A stretch of 64,000 bases of DNA. Source: Diospyros lotus. Lineage: Eukaryota > Streptophyta > Magnoliopsida > Ericales > Ebenaceae. Of this stretch, positions 35,101 to 47,920 are shown piece after piece; position 1 is the stretch's first letter, and every line of letters starts with the position of its first letter. The translations under genes were made by a program, and so were the position numbers. The stretch lies in assembly GCF_014633365.1 (NCBI RefSeq), contig NC_068350.1, forward strand, positions 38,617,119 through 38,681,118, read 5' to 3'. The notes below the pieces were generated by a model. It had not been told where the DNA came from. It saw nothing but the letters and a program-made list of their open reading frames with translations, and searched no databases.

Positions 35101-36870
35101 ATCTCTGTTTCTCGTTCTGCCCAATGCTGGTAGGTTTTGTGTTCCCTTGGTACCTCCCGTTCTCGTTTGCACAATGCCAGTTGCTTTGCAAGATGAAACA
35201 TATGTATATACACGCACACAAACACACATTGACAATTAATGGTGTAATAAATGCTGGAGATATTGAAAACCCTAGTTTAGTTCATTTTATTTACATTTTT
35301 TCCCGCCAACTGAATATTTCCCAATAGAATTCAGTTACTTACCCTAAGGATCCATATCCATGGAGGTATGATATCTTGCTATTGCACTTCCCCAACAGCC
35401 ACCAAAAGCACGACATCATAACATAAACTAAGCAAAGTAGCCAAATCCTAGGAAGCCCTAGTAAATGAAGCAATAACAAAAAACGAGAGAGATAGATCAA
35501 GGAATTCTATATGGTTTTACAGATGCCAATGAAGGGATCATATCTTTGGGTTAGGCACCATGTAGCTTGCACCTACAGCATTAGAAACAACATGATGCCA
35601 TGAATTCGAGTCTTCTCTCCTTTCATCTTCTTAGCAAATATTTTATGGATCATAGGATGATTCTTATGGATTTGTTCCTTTAAGCTTCAATTGTTCCAAC
35701 TAAGTTGATAAGAGGTAGCTGCTAACCTATGATAAAATTATACAATACATTTGAGCTTTTGCTTTGTGATATACAGATGTAACGGATCGAGAGAGTTTCT
35801 AATTAAGTCTTTGATCCAATTAGATGTGGGAGGGATGACTAGATGCAAACCATTGTCCCCTCTTCTCATAAAATCTATGGATTCAATAATTCCTCACGTG
35901 CTTTTACTTTGTTTTTTATTTCACTTACATCTAGTCAATAAACTTATGTTCTATAAACCATTCGATCAAGAAGTCATCGGTAAGAGATGATATTGAATGG
36001 TTTGGAGTTTTGGTAACAAAAATCAAATCTTTTTAATCTAAGTGGAATTTATTTAACATATGAGGAAGTTGCATGTCAATGCCATTAGGTCCTAAGTGAT
36101 AGAATCCTATTTTCCAAAAACGAAAATATTTTAGGCGTCGATTTCATTGACAGTTTGTGTGGATTTCGTTATTATAGTTATTACAAAGTGGTTAGACATT
36201 GTCGCGTAAATTAAGATAAGGAAGTAGTTATTACAAAGTGGCCGGGTAAATATTATCGAGTAAATTAAGAAAATGAAGTAGTTAGGCATGATTGCTTGTA
36301 ATTTAAAAAAAAAAAAATTGCAATCCTAAGAAATTGTGTTAATGGAAAAAAAATTCCACTTTTGTTGTTGTACTAGATATTTTGAAGTGTGTTCGCACTT
36401 CTAATATAATTGATAATATTATCACAGGTTAGCTCAATTTTGAATGACAAGTTATTGTGGGGTTAAAATGTGTGGAAAATAGGGTTTTCGATAGATATAA
36501 CTAAATATTGAAAGTATTAAATCGACAAATATTCAGCTTCTTAATTACTCATTTATTATATTAATTTTGACTACATCTCTTACAATATTAAGTAAATAAT
36601 TTCTAAAGCTAAATATCATCTATTAACTTCCTAGATATTCGGAGAATGAAACCTAGTTACTAACTGTATTAAGGAAGATAATAACGAATCACCCCATTCA
36701 AGATTTTGAAAACTGAACTAAGGTCTCCAATTAAAAAGGGAAAGATTCAAAGGTTAACGATCATATCGAGTTCAAATGTGGATAAATTTTTACAAGGGAC
36801 TATTTGAAACAGTGTTCAATTTAATATGTTCGACTTTATTTATGTGTTAAAAATAAAGGTTTTTTTTTTT
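35100..36870. other. Unassigned sequence between gene D and flank X2
   Basis: No gene recognised. At about 36160-36300 there is a short direct repeat of about 60 bp (gtagttattacaaagtgg...gtaaattaag twice). A plus-strand frame of 79 codons at 35751-35990 has no support. Confidence 0.4.
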
Positions 36871-38383
36871 TTTAATTTTTGACTAGAGAACCTAATGTGT
36901 TGTCAGAAAATCATGATTTGTTTTCAATTTTGTTTTCGATTATATATTTATATAATTTCTTTATTCATCCTTTTAGTCATCAACACCACCTCTGTTGAGT
37001 CCTAGGCTATCCCTCCATTGACTTGAGACGCCAGTGATGATAGGGTTATAAACATACACAAAATTGTGAAAAACACCATTTTGTTTTAAATTTCTTTTAA
37101 AAATCTGAAAACAAAAATCAATAACTACATGCAATTTTTTGTTTTTGAGTTCAAAATGACGAAAGTGGAACTAAAAGTTTAAAACAAATGAGTATCGAAA
37201 GGATGGAAAGTGTTCATCAAATATTTGAGAAATGTTGGTGGGAGTAAAACCTTGCATCCATAAAGTTACAACAAAAGCTTCTGAACATCGCACGCACAGG
37301 CGCACAAAAAAAACCCTCTATATCCCTAGTTTTCCTTGACCTATTGATCTTATAGTTAATATATTAAATATATTTAAATTAAATATATCATATGTATTAT
37401 TAAATGTAAAATATATTTAATCAATTATCTATATCTCCACCATTTACGGTATATATAATTGTATTCTAATTTCGGTTTTAGTAATCATATTCATGTTTAA
37501 TACTAGACTCGATTAAATGGATTAACTTTAAGTTTGCACTTGGTCTATTGACAGGTATAAGGTAGGCAAATTGCCTTTAGAAGTGTGCACTCCTATATTT
37601 AAGTTTGGTTTTATATTTCTATAATTTAAACATGACATCTTCTCATTAATTAATTGCGAAGAAAGAGCAAAATAAAATAATCAAATAAAAATTTAGCTAA
37701 ATCGTTCAAATTCTTGTATAAGTAAGAAATTGGGTCAATTTAATATTTCAACTCTTGAAAACTTGGTCAATTTCATACTCATTGTTAATCAACTATTAGT
37801 TTGGCTAAGCATAGTTTAGGTTGCACGAAAATGAAAGTGGAAAAGAAATATGATACCAAAAGGAAACATGAAAAATAAATTTTTAAAAAAATAAGAAATA
37901 GAAACAAGTAAATAAAAAATATATGATTTTCTTGTAAATATAATTTTTAATATAGAAAATTATAAAAAAAATAATTATTCAATCAAATATAAATATAAGT
38001 TCTATCATTCATTTAAGTAAACATAAACATAAGTTGCTTCTATCTATAATGTGGTCATCAAAACAAAAAATATATATATAATTACTTCTATCCCTAACAT
38101 CGTTGCGAAATAGAAATACATTTTCAATATTTTTTCAATATTCCGAAATGGCTTCGAAATGTTCCTAAAACTACAAAAATAGCTCTAAAATGTTTTGTGT
38201 GTGTGTGTGTGTGTTTCTTGACTTTTCAAGATAGCAAACGTTTGAAAAATGTTGAAATGACACTGTTTCAGTATTTTCATGCACCAGAGACAACATCTAT
38301 TAAGTTGAGATAATTTCAAAATTTTGAATACTAAATTGGATATAGGTGAATGGTATAAGGACTAAATTGGCTTTTTGTGCATA

Positions 38384-38635
38384 TGTAACATTTCGTATCG
38401 AGTGAGAAGAAGGATCAGATCAACTTATCATGATGGCTCTACATGAACTTCCCGAGGGTCACCCATTCTTGAGCTACCCTAACTCAACCACACTTAATCC
38501 AAGAGTTCTTTATCCACATTCAACCCAAATGGTATCCAACTAGTGTTGTTTTCTTCTTTACTATCATCGATATATATATACTAGTTTCTGTATAGTCCCT
38601 TCTTAGACCTGACTTTAGGCTCTTAAGGTATTATA
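38384..38635 (-). repeat. Cassandra 3' LTR
   Basis: Left LTR of the TRIM. The 5S-like segment near 38447-38515 is more diverged than in the right LTR (aactcttggattaagtgtgg on the minus strand). Confidence 0.88.
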
Positions 38636-38822
38636 TTCTCCCTCCTTGAACACATAACATCCTCGTCATGTAACCTTACAACTGGTCCTAAATCTTCTTC
38701 CATTTGGAGGTTGTCATCCTAAAAGCCTGCTAGGAGCCGCTTCTTGTTCAAACCTTCACACCCTAACGCCACTCCTCGCCCTCATCAGATTGCCTTCTCT
38801 AAGGGTTAACTCTAATACTACT

Positions 38823-39073
38823 TGTAATATCCCACATTGAGTGATAGGAAGAATCGGGTCAACTTACCCTAATAAGCCTACGCAAACTTCCTAGGGGTCG
38901 CCCATCCTTGAGCTACCCTAGCTCAATCACGCTTAATCCGAGAATTCTTTATCCATATTTAGCCCAAAAGGTATCCAGTTGGTGTTGTTTCCTTTTCTTA
39001 CTATCCTCGATATATATACTATCTTCTCTATAGTCCCTTCTTTAACCTAACCTTAAGCTCTCGGGGTATTACA
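38823..39073 (-). repeat. Cassandra 5' LTR
   Basis: Right LTR; it begins TGTAATACCCCGAGAGC on the minus strand and carries its 5S-like segment near 38885-38950 (GATTAAGCGTGATTGAGC). Confidence 0.88.
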
Positions 39074-39309
39074 GCATATGTGATTATTATTATTTAATTA
39101 AATTTAAATATAAAAAAAAGAAAAAAAAAAGATGGGCTTCTCCCACCTAACCTCTCCAAGCCATTACAAAACAAAAGAGCCTCTTTCCAGTGTCGTCATT
39201 GTAATTTGTTGTTTCTAAAATATAATAATTAAAATTTATAATTTTAGAAATTTAAATTTTGTGAAGGTAGAGAAAGGCTATAGCACAAGAAGATTAACAA
39301 TTAAGATTG

Positions 39310-41962
39310 TGTAATACCCCATGTTTGTATGAGATTGCCACGTAATTTCGATAAATTGGGAATACCGAAAGATCAGTTTAATGCTAAATTAAGTCGCCGA
39401 ATCAACTACAGGGAGTGCCTCGGAGTGAAATTTTCTAAGGAAAATTATATGTTCTTGATAAGCGTTCCAAGAAAAGATTTATGGTATCGAAAGAAATTGG
39501 ATCAAGAACAATTTTTGGTACAGCTAAAATACAACTACCATTTAGGCTGCAAAACCAAACTGTCGTAAGGGACTCCCGGGAAGTTAACGAAAACCTGAGG
39601 GGGTTTTGATTTTTCGTAATGAGAAACCCTTCAGTGGTTTCAGGATGAAACAACAGCCCAGTGAGAACACTAGGGGGAACTTGTCATTTTTGAGTAACTT
39701 TGAAGTTATTAATTTTGCGTTTTCGATATATAATGCAAATTAATTCGATGTTTGAGGATATAAATGCAATTAGAAAATTATTTAAGTGAAATAGAAATGA
39801 ATTTTTAGAATTTAAAATGTATAATTTTTATTATTATAATATAATATAGAATTATATATACATATATGTATATAGACGTACTGTGTGTGTGCGTGAGTGA
39901 TGGCAGCCATCTGCAACTCCATACTTCATGCCATTCCCTGCAAGAGTCAGAGGGATTTACACGCAAACCCCATACCTCTGCAACTTCAGCCCATGCTCTG
40001 CAACCCGAAAGCCATCCCTCTGCAAGTTTTGAAGATTTTACACGCCAAGTTTGCTAGAGTGGCGCCCAAGCTTCCTTAGTTATAAATAGGAAGAAGAATC
40101 GGATAGCATGGCAGAATAAATCAATGAGAGAGAGGGGGCGAATTCGGCCATGGTAGAGAGTGGGATGAATCAGAGAGCTATGGCCGAGAGCAATGGAGAG
40201 AGCTCACGAGATCGAGAGATAGAGAGAGAGAGACGAAAGAAACCGGAGCAAGCCACGACAGCTCACGGAAGCCATGGCCATAAGTTTCCAGCAAGTTGGA
40301 GCGGCAAGCATCAAGTCGCGTAGCGGCTGCAAGCGGCAGCTAGGGTGGATGGGCGGAGATGCGTAAGGGGTTGTGAGGTTGTCGGTGGTGGCCAGGAGCT
40401 TTGACAATGGCCATGGCAGCATGGCGACGAGCAACGCAGCAGGCGGCGACGATTGGGCATGGCGGATGGGTTGGTTGCAGGTGCTAATGCGTTGTAGGGG
40501 AGGAAGAAGAAGAGAAGAGAAGAGAAGGATGAAGAAGAAGAAGAAAAAGAAGAAAAGAAAAGAGAAAAAGAAGTAGAGGCACAGGAGTTGCAGGCGGGAG
40601 GAAGAAGAAGGAGGGAAGAAAAGAAAAAGAAAAAGGAAGAAAAGAAAAGAAATGGAGGAAAAATAGAAGAGAATAGACAAAATTTCTGAAAAAATCCCAA
40701 AAAAATGGGAAATAGAGATTTATGGTTATTCTGGAGATTTTAGCTAGAAAAATGGCTTCGGCACGCGTTTCGAGGATATAGCACGCATACCGAGGAAGCC
40801 TGATAGGCTGAGTTAAGGTAAGTTAAATTTCCTAAAAAAAATTAGAAATTTTAGAATATTATTTTATGAATTGTCATAGTGAAATATTTGAGAAATATTT
40901 AGTTTGGATTTATTGAGAAAAAAATAGGCAAAAATAGAGAGAAAAATAAAGAAAATGCAAGAAATTATGAAAAAATAGGTTTTAATTCTTATTTAAATAA
41001 ATATGGTGATTAAGATACTTTGAGGCTAAAGTTAAAATGACTTGTGCAAATTTTGAGGTTGGCACGCAAATCGAGGTAATGCACGTATTTCGAGGTAAAG
41101 CATGAATATCGAGGTAGCCCGATAAGCTTGAGAAGGTAAATGGTACTTTTCAATTGAATTTAGTTTTATGAAAAATGATTAGTTGTAGATGACTTATGTT
41201 TCAAACCCCGATCTTCGTGGATACTTTTATCATATTGACATGCTATGATATGTATCCATCACGTAAATTGCATACATGACATGCTACGAAATACATATGT
41301 ACACGTTGATATCATTGATCACGCGCATTGTGGCCATAGGGACTACGAACTGACACTGCTCCTTTACCAAAGGTGCACCCATACACCCCGACTTCGAAAG
41401 AGGTGGCCACAAAAATGGTGAGTAGCATGAAGGGTGCAGTTGACCCTTATGATGAAGTAAGACATTGCATTCAAGCACGAAATATGTTTTCTGTACCCTT
41501 ACTTAGATGATTCATTATCCCCTAGAATATTCAAACATTCCAGATGGAGATTGAAGCAGACACGATGATGAATGAGGCCTGAAATGACACTTAGCAAAGT
41601 GCATGAGGAATGAAAAGTATGTTATGTAGCCCATAAGTTCTGTTACTTTAAATTCTGAACGTTTTGAGGAATGATGATGTATAACCTTATTTAAGGTTAA
41701 TGTTAGTTGAGAACTTATTTTGTATTAAGTTATATTGAGGAACGATGGTGTAAGAACTGAATTTCGATTACCGTTAAGGTATCAGGTTCGATCCTTGCTT
41801 CTGCATTTGATGTGTATAATGATTCTCTTTAGAGAAAAATGATTGAAAATTTTGGGACAGATTCGAGGAATGATGTGATTTAGCTTTAGTGTTTGAAAGA
41901 AAAATTTTATTGTCCCAGAATTGTCCCAAGTTATAATGCGCTCGAGAAAGCGAGGCGTTACA
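39310..41962 (+). mobile_element. Solo LTR, TGTAATACCCC family (2653 bp)
   Basis: Runs from TGTAATACCCC to GGCGTTACA, flanked by GATTG (39305-39309) and GATTA (41963-41967). The paralogous units read straight across (taagattgcactttt). The interior has a purine-rich tract at 40490-40660 and an about 300-bp block (41200-41500) that is the inverse complement of 43040-43270. This shows that the element at 42549-44740 belongs to the same family in opposite orientation. No pol coding is present, so it is a solo LTR. Confidence 0.8.
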
Positions 41963-41967
41963 GATTA

Positions 41968-42184
41968 CACTTTCCTCCCCCTCCCCCCAAAGAAAAAACA
42001 ACAATTAAAATTTATCATCTTGAAAATTTAGACTTTGTGGAGGTCAAAACACAAAAAAGTGCCTTCGAATGCTTGACCAAAAAAAAAAAAAAAAACACAC
42101 AAAAAATGAAGGCTACACCAAGCCGTCTGGTCTTTGGTGAATGAAAGATTAGTCATTCTATTATAGTCATTCATATTCTCCTTT
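41968..42184 (-). repeat. 3' flank of copy E
   Basis: Continues the unit head interrupted by the solo LTR: cactttcctcc, then a tttgtggaggtc block and ctacaccaagccgtctgg. It aligns with 31620-31760 beside gene D. It contains a 17-base A run at 42079-42095. Confidence 0.7.
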
Positions 42185-42542
42185 CTAACTTTTTGAAGCT
42201 TCAAAAGTGCCTTGGGATGCTTGACCCCTCGATGATAGGTTTGCTAATCTCCTAAAAGTTTCTGATTGTGTTGTGGTCTTGGACTGACGGGAGGTTCTTC
42301 TTGTAGACTTGCTTGGTACCAGAGGCTGCAAGGAAGTGCCCACAAAGATGGAGATTCCTTTTCTCTCGCTAAAATAATAAGACAAGTTTGAATCATAAAA
42401 TTAATAGTTTTCAACAAAGAATTAATATTGTTTCCTTTTACACAAGAGAAGAATTGTTGTCACCTCTATCTAGAAAATGCAGCTACAAAGAATTACAGCA
42501 CTTTGTTCTTACCAATCATTAGGTATTTGCAGCTACACAATC

Positions 42543-45500
42543 TGTAACTATAACACCCCACTTTCTTTGGGCGTGATAGAACTTAGGAAATTTGGGACTT
42601 ATTTTTTTTTTTTTTTTAAAATCCTTTACACGTGCTAAATTTAATTATTCCCAAGATTCCCTTAGACCTGACTAGTGCAAGACCTAGCAAATCATACACT
42701 AGATTTAAATAAAATCTTATAGAGCGGAAGCTGAAATTGAACCTGATCATCGCATCTCATATATCAGTAACCGAACATAGTACTTATTACAAAGTTCTCA
42801 CGATACATAAGCTTTTAAAGATAATTTTAAAACGTACATTCTTGTGATGACATACTACATAATACTAGAAATATTTATGCTACAACAAAACATGATACGA
42901 CTTGCTCACTCTTCGACAACTCGTGTCATTACACATCTTCGATATCCGTACCATCACTGCAAATCCCCACTGAAATGTTTGAATATTCCAAGGGTAGAAA
43001 CCCAAATTAGATGATAAACCATCTAAGTAATGGTACAAAATGTTTCACCATGTGTGTATGCAATGTCTTACTCATCGTAGGTGTCAACTGCACCCTTTAT
43101 GCTACTTACCATTTTTACGGCCACCTCTTTCGAAGTCAGGGTGTATGGGAGCACCCTAGATAAAGTCGCGATGCCAGTTCGTACTCCCTACGGCCACGAT
43201 GCGCATCATCAATGATATCAATGTATACATATGCATTTCATAGCATGTCATGTGTGCAGTCTACATGATAGATACATATCAGAGCATGTCAATATAATGA
43301 AAACATTCCCAAAGATCAGGGTTTAAACATAAACACTTATAATCGTACCAAACTTGTAACAGTACACTTACGTTTCACAATTAAATTGCCTCGATAAGCG
43401 TGACGACCTCGATGAACGTGTCAAACGAGCTATTTCCCAAGTCTCGGGCCTCAAGGGTTCCTAAAACATTAAATTTATTCCAAAATATAAATTTCCTATT
43501 TTTCCCATAGTTCTCATAATTTCCACAATTTCTCTTTATTTTCTAAGTCTTATTTCCTCAAAATTTCATAATAAATATCTAAACCCTCATTTAACCCAAT
43601 TTTTCTTCACTAATAATCCTAAAATAACATTTCTATCCTTCTAGAATTTTCTTGTAATTTTTCAAATTAAATTCCTACTTTTCCTTATTTTCCATAATAA
43701 AACAATCACAAAATAAATAATTATTTTCACATTTTCCAGGAAATTTTTCTCAAAATAAATCATAAATTAAATTCTAGATTTTTTGAAATTTTTCAAAATT
43801 TTTTGCAAAACTTTTCCTATTTTATTTTATTTTTTCTTCTTTTCTTTCCTTTTCTTTTCTTTTTCCTTTATTTTCCACCTAGCGCGTGCGTGCAGGCCAC
43901 GCGCCGCCTCCCCACGCACTGGCGCGTGCTGCCACGCGCCCGACCCACTAGGTTGTCTTCTCTGACAACCACTTTGCCGCAGGCGAGCCTCCCAAGCTTC
44001 AAAAAAAGCTTTTCATCCCCCTAAATCCAACCTCCCGAACCCGATTATAACCTTAGAATTTAGAAAAAAAAATAACAAAAATATCTCAATTTGCTAGTTG
44101 AAGCCTCGGCTTTGACGAAGGCGCGATTTTCCGGCAAGTTTCGTTTCTCCTCTTCCTCTGCTCCGTTAGCCACCAAACGCTCCAGAAATCTTACTCATGA
44201 CTCAAGGACTAAAACCCCACTCACCAATCTCTCAAACACTGCCCCAATTGCCCGCTTCTTAAAGAAAAAATTTCGATGAAAGAGGCTGCTCAAACGCGGC
44301 TATTTATAGCCCAAATCGGCCACGAGTTGTCCCATCAAAGGTGGCCACGTGTCCTGAAGACCATCACGTCGGCCACTGCGGCATTAATGTCGCCCCTCTC
44401 CCTCTAATAGCTTGTTGCAAGCGTGGCCAGAGCATGGCCATTGCGCCTGCTCTGATTTTTTCTTGATTTTATATATATAATATATATATATATACATACA
44501 TACATGTATGAATTTATAACACTTAAAATATTGAAAGAAAATTCTAATTTTAAATACCTAAACCTTATAATTTCTGGTATTTTGACTATGATTAAACTAT
44601 ATACTTTATACAATATAAATAAATTTATACATACCTAACCCTATTAAATTTACTCCTAAATACTAAAATTCTAATAATTTCACTAGGGTTCGAAATACCA
44701 AAATTACGATTATTATTCATGATGTTTTAGTTGTATTACAGTAACGACCCATTAATGAGTCTAACAGTTATTAATATTTTATTTATGAGTATTGAAAATT
44801 TTGCCCTATTAGAATAAATATGGAAAAATATATTTTTATGTGGCAAAATATATGTAAGTAAATTATGTGTTAAATTAATGGGTTTGGGTTGCTCATTTGG
44901 GCCTAAGCCATGTACTAGTGTGTTGTGTATTTAGTTGATGGGTTGGGCTTGAGCGCATAAGTAAAATAAATTAAAATAGAATGGCATAAATGGGCTTTGC
45001 TCATATGTGATGTGTTTAGATTAATGGATTGGGCTTTAGAAACTTGGGTTGAGCCCAAGAGATTTTGTATATTTTAATTGTTGTAATGTTGTGAAGCCCA
45101 TTGGGCTTAAGGTTATGTTGAGGCCCTTTGAGTTGGGCTAATGAAATGGGCCTTGAGCCCATGTGCATAAAGTTGTGTAGTTATTTAATAAAAGTTGAAA
45201 GGGTTTATGAAATGTCTAAAGTGGGCTTATGTACTATATGTTGTGTAAGAAAAAGAAAAGGGTAAAATGGTAATTGGCATAAGGCTAGGGTTGAATAAAG
45301 AAAAGAGAAAAGAAATGGTAGATGAAGTTAAATAACCATGAGGGGCTTGAGATATTTGTGGGTGTGTGTGTATTACGGAGGGCAAAGTGGTAATTTCCTA
45401 GGGGGAGAGTGGTTGGCAGCCCACTTCTCCCCATCTTTTCCCCCATGCCCTCATGTTCCTCCGAATTTTTCTCTCTCTCATTGCACTTTTCCTTCTCCTT

Positions 45501-46464
45501 CTCATCATCATCTTCTTCTTCTTCTTCTTTTTCTTCTTCTTCTTCAATGTTCTTTTTCTTATTGCTGGGAGCTTGAAGGATGCAGTTCGTAGAGGAGGCT
45601 TCTTCTTCTTCTTCTTCTCTTCGATTTAAACTTCAAAAATCAAGTTCTCTTACACTCTTTTTTTAAAAAATGGTTGTGCAAGCTTTCTTTCCCGTTGTAG
45701 CAATGAAATGCTTCATGGTTCTTCTCTCCTTATTTTTAAAAAGTATGTTCGGCATCGATTGTATATTTTTGTCATTTTTTCTTTGATTCGTATGTCATGT
45801 CAAAGCCTTTGTTTACCCCATATTTTCATTTATGGAATGGCATTTGTGAGTTAGGAAGCAATAATGAGAGTTTTGGGGTGTTTGGTGGCCATTTTGTGGG
45901 TTCTCGATGGGTTTCTGGCCATTTTTCTTCGTTCTCGGCCAAGTCAACTCGATTTCAGCCGAGTCGACTCGGCTCAAGTCGACTGGAATTTCCGTCGAGT
46001 TGACTCGGCCATGACTTGACTACACTACGCGTGTTTTGCTATTTCGGCCATAACTTTTGATATAGAACTCAGAATTGCGATTCGTTTGAACTATAATAAA
46101 CTAGATTTTGAGGGATTCGATTTGATATATAATATCATATATTTTGGTTGGATGTATACAGAGATATTTCGACCTCAAAGATCCATGGGTATAGTTTGAG
46201 GGCATGATTAGAGGGTTTCATCTTGTATTTAAAACTTGATGCCCTTTTATTTTTTTAAAAAAAATGTATTGGTTGTAAACCCAAACTTATGATGTAAAGA
46301 ATGGTGTGAATTATTTATTTTGGCTCCTATTGATAGTGAGCAAATATGAGAATGAAAAGAAATTTTTTGTAAATTTTGAGTGATATTTGTATCTGTATCC
46401 ATCTTGAGTGGACCTTTCCTCAGATTTTCTATGCTAGCGGGTAATCCGGGAGCGAGCCCTGACA
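42543..46464 (+). mobile_element. Outer solo LTR, TGTAACGACCC family, carrying a nested LTR
   Basis: Starts TGTAAC at 42543, is interrupted after six bases, resumes at 44741 (gtaacgacccattaatgag) and ends GAGCCCTGACA at 46464. Flanking duplications are CAATC (42538-42542) and AAATC (46465-46469), and gene D holds the empty site (cacaatcatttat near 32176). Without the nested element it is about 1725 bp. Its start and its ATGCTAGCGGG near-terminal motif match the solo LTR at 9090-12011. A trinucleotide-rich (TTC)n tract lies at 45507-45545. Confidence 0.8.
42549..44740 (-). mobile_element. Nested solo LTR, TGTAATAC family (2192 bp)
   Basis: On the minus strand it runs TGTAATACAAC...GGGGTGTTATA, with perfect GTAAC duplications (42544-42548 and 44741-44745). 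Its last two bases are TA instead of CA. It belongs to the same family as 39310-41962 but in opposite orientation. The two lie about 590 bp apart and enclose exon 4 of copy E. Confidence 0.82.
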
Positions 46465-47920
46465 AAATCATTTATTCTTGGAGTTTTATGATGCTCAATT
46501 TGTCAAGGTGACCAATGACAAAGGGAAACACTAATTAAAGAATAGGTGATTAGTTAATTTTTTATTAACTCACAATCCAAGTATTTACCCTCTTCAACAT
46601 GGATTCATGAGATAAAATGCAAATGAATGCAAGAAACTAGATTATTTACTAAATACTTCCTAAGCACTGAAGTAAAATTGCACAAAAGACCTTACCTACA
46701 AATGAAAGTTCCATCATCAGATTTTGTTGCCTGCAACAAAAGAAGTTATTTAATGAACTTTAGTTGTCAATTTATCAATGAATACATGGAACAAAAATGC
46801 CAATCACGACATATATCCTACCTCATTTGTAGCAGAAGACTTACCAAACTTCTTCCAAGCCTCAGTAGGGTCGTTTGTCTTCTCATATCCATAGTCTAGC
46901 ATGCTAAGAAAGATGGAGCCATGAATAAGGAAATTGCGCTTAAAATATTTTGCTTCCAAATCTATATATAAGCTATATATATATATATTACATAAAATGT
47001 CTACTTTAAAAGTTAAATAAAAATGCTGAAAAAGCACATGCATGATTGCAATGTGAGCTACAAATTATTTTTTTTTAAGGGAACATAAAGACCACACACA
47101 TGGAGAAAATGCTGCCCCCACAAGAGGGATAGGGTTGAGGCAAGCTTAGAACAAAAACTCCAAAGAGTAGACAAGCTAGGACACACCCCAGCACTAAACT
47201 AACAACACAAAGGTTTCCCCAATAGACCAAACGAAGCAATTGGAAACAAAAATACAAATAACAACCCTGATAGGGTGACTGACTATGTGTTACTAGCGAG
47301 GAAACTGAAATCCTAGGTGTATAGCTAAGCCACACCTGCAAGAGGACTTGCATTGATCAGGCCAATGCTCCAAAGAGCACAATGGTGTACTAGAAAATAT
47401 TTGCAAACAAAACACATAAAATAGCTGCAAATTGTTAATCCACGAAAAATCTAATGGCAACTTAGTGCTCAACATGAATGACATAATTCTTTTCCCAACT
47501 CATACTCTAGTAAGAAGGAAACCTAATAATCATTTTATCCAAAAGCTTTCAGCACAACAGTAATTTCATCCCTTTTCAAAAAATAACATGATAAAATTCT
47601 TGCTCCATCTGTTTTTTCTTAATTATTCCTTTACTTTTTTTTGTCAAAAATGAAATTATTTGATTACCATGTAATGAAGATATATGAACTGCATGTAGTG
47701 ACCAAAAAGGAAAAAATAAAAATCAAGAAAGGAGTAATTAAAACGATAATTGAAAGCAAAAAAGAAAACACATTGAATCAACATGAAAAATAAGTATGGT
47801 CACCTATTTCTTCATTTTGCCCAAGACTATTATGCTTGGAATTGCTTTCATTGTCTAAAGCTTCAAGTATGATAGTGAGACAATCTTCAAGCTCTATCTT
47901 CACTCCTTCGAAAGTGCTTT

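Larger units (their letters stand above)
38384..39073 (-). mobile_element. Complete Cassandra TRIM (690 bp)
   Basis: Two LTRs (38384-38635 and 38823-39073) around a 187-bp interior, flanked by perfect GCATA duplications (38379-38383 and 39074-39078). In minus orientation the interior opens with AGTAGTATTAGAG, a mutated tRNA-Met primer-binding site, and ends with GGAGGGAGAA, the polypurine tract. There is no coding capacity, as expected for a TRIM. Both LTRs keep a decayed 5S-like segment (GGGTGACC / GGGCGACC on the minus strand). X1 carries the empty site near 30150. Confidence 0.92.
36880..39230. repeat. Duplicated flank X2 (paralogue of 28420-30290)
   Basis: Aligns with X1 from gactagagaacctaatgtg to the gatgggcttctcccac block. 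It differs mainly by its own Cassandra insertion at 38384-39073 and by lacking the Cassandra solo LTR of X1. The X1 to X2 distance (about 8.46 kb) is the period of the D-E tandem duplication. Confidence 0.8.
42185..47920 (-). pseudogene. Copy E: family gene split by gypsy and LTR insertions
   Basis: Exons by alignment to D: exon 4 42185-42368, exon 3 46696-46730, exon 2 46822-46895, and the 3' part of exon 1 at 47804-47920. The exon 1 remnant ends exactly where the gypsy element starts, and the missing 5' part should lie beyond the right window edge. Exons 2-4 remain open and in phase with GT-AG introns. Exon 4 is 12 bp shorter than in D, losing four codons around the RRSPRI motif. Intron 3 holds two nested solo LTRs (42543-46464). 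E was therefore intact until recent insertions. It shares with D an intron 1 segment (47065-47390) absent from A-C. Confidence 0.75.

Noticed and set aside
40373..40576. Lys-rich coding frame in the purine tract
   Set aside because: Product of an AGA/AAG-rich tract within a solo LTR; no coding support.
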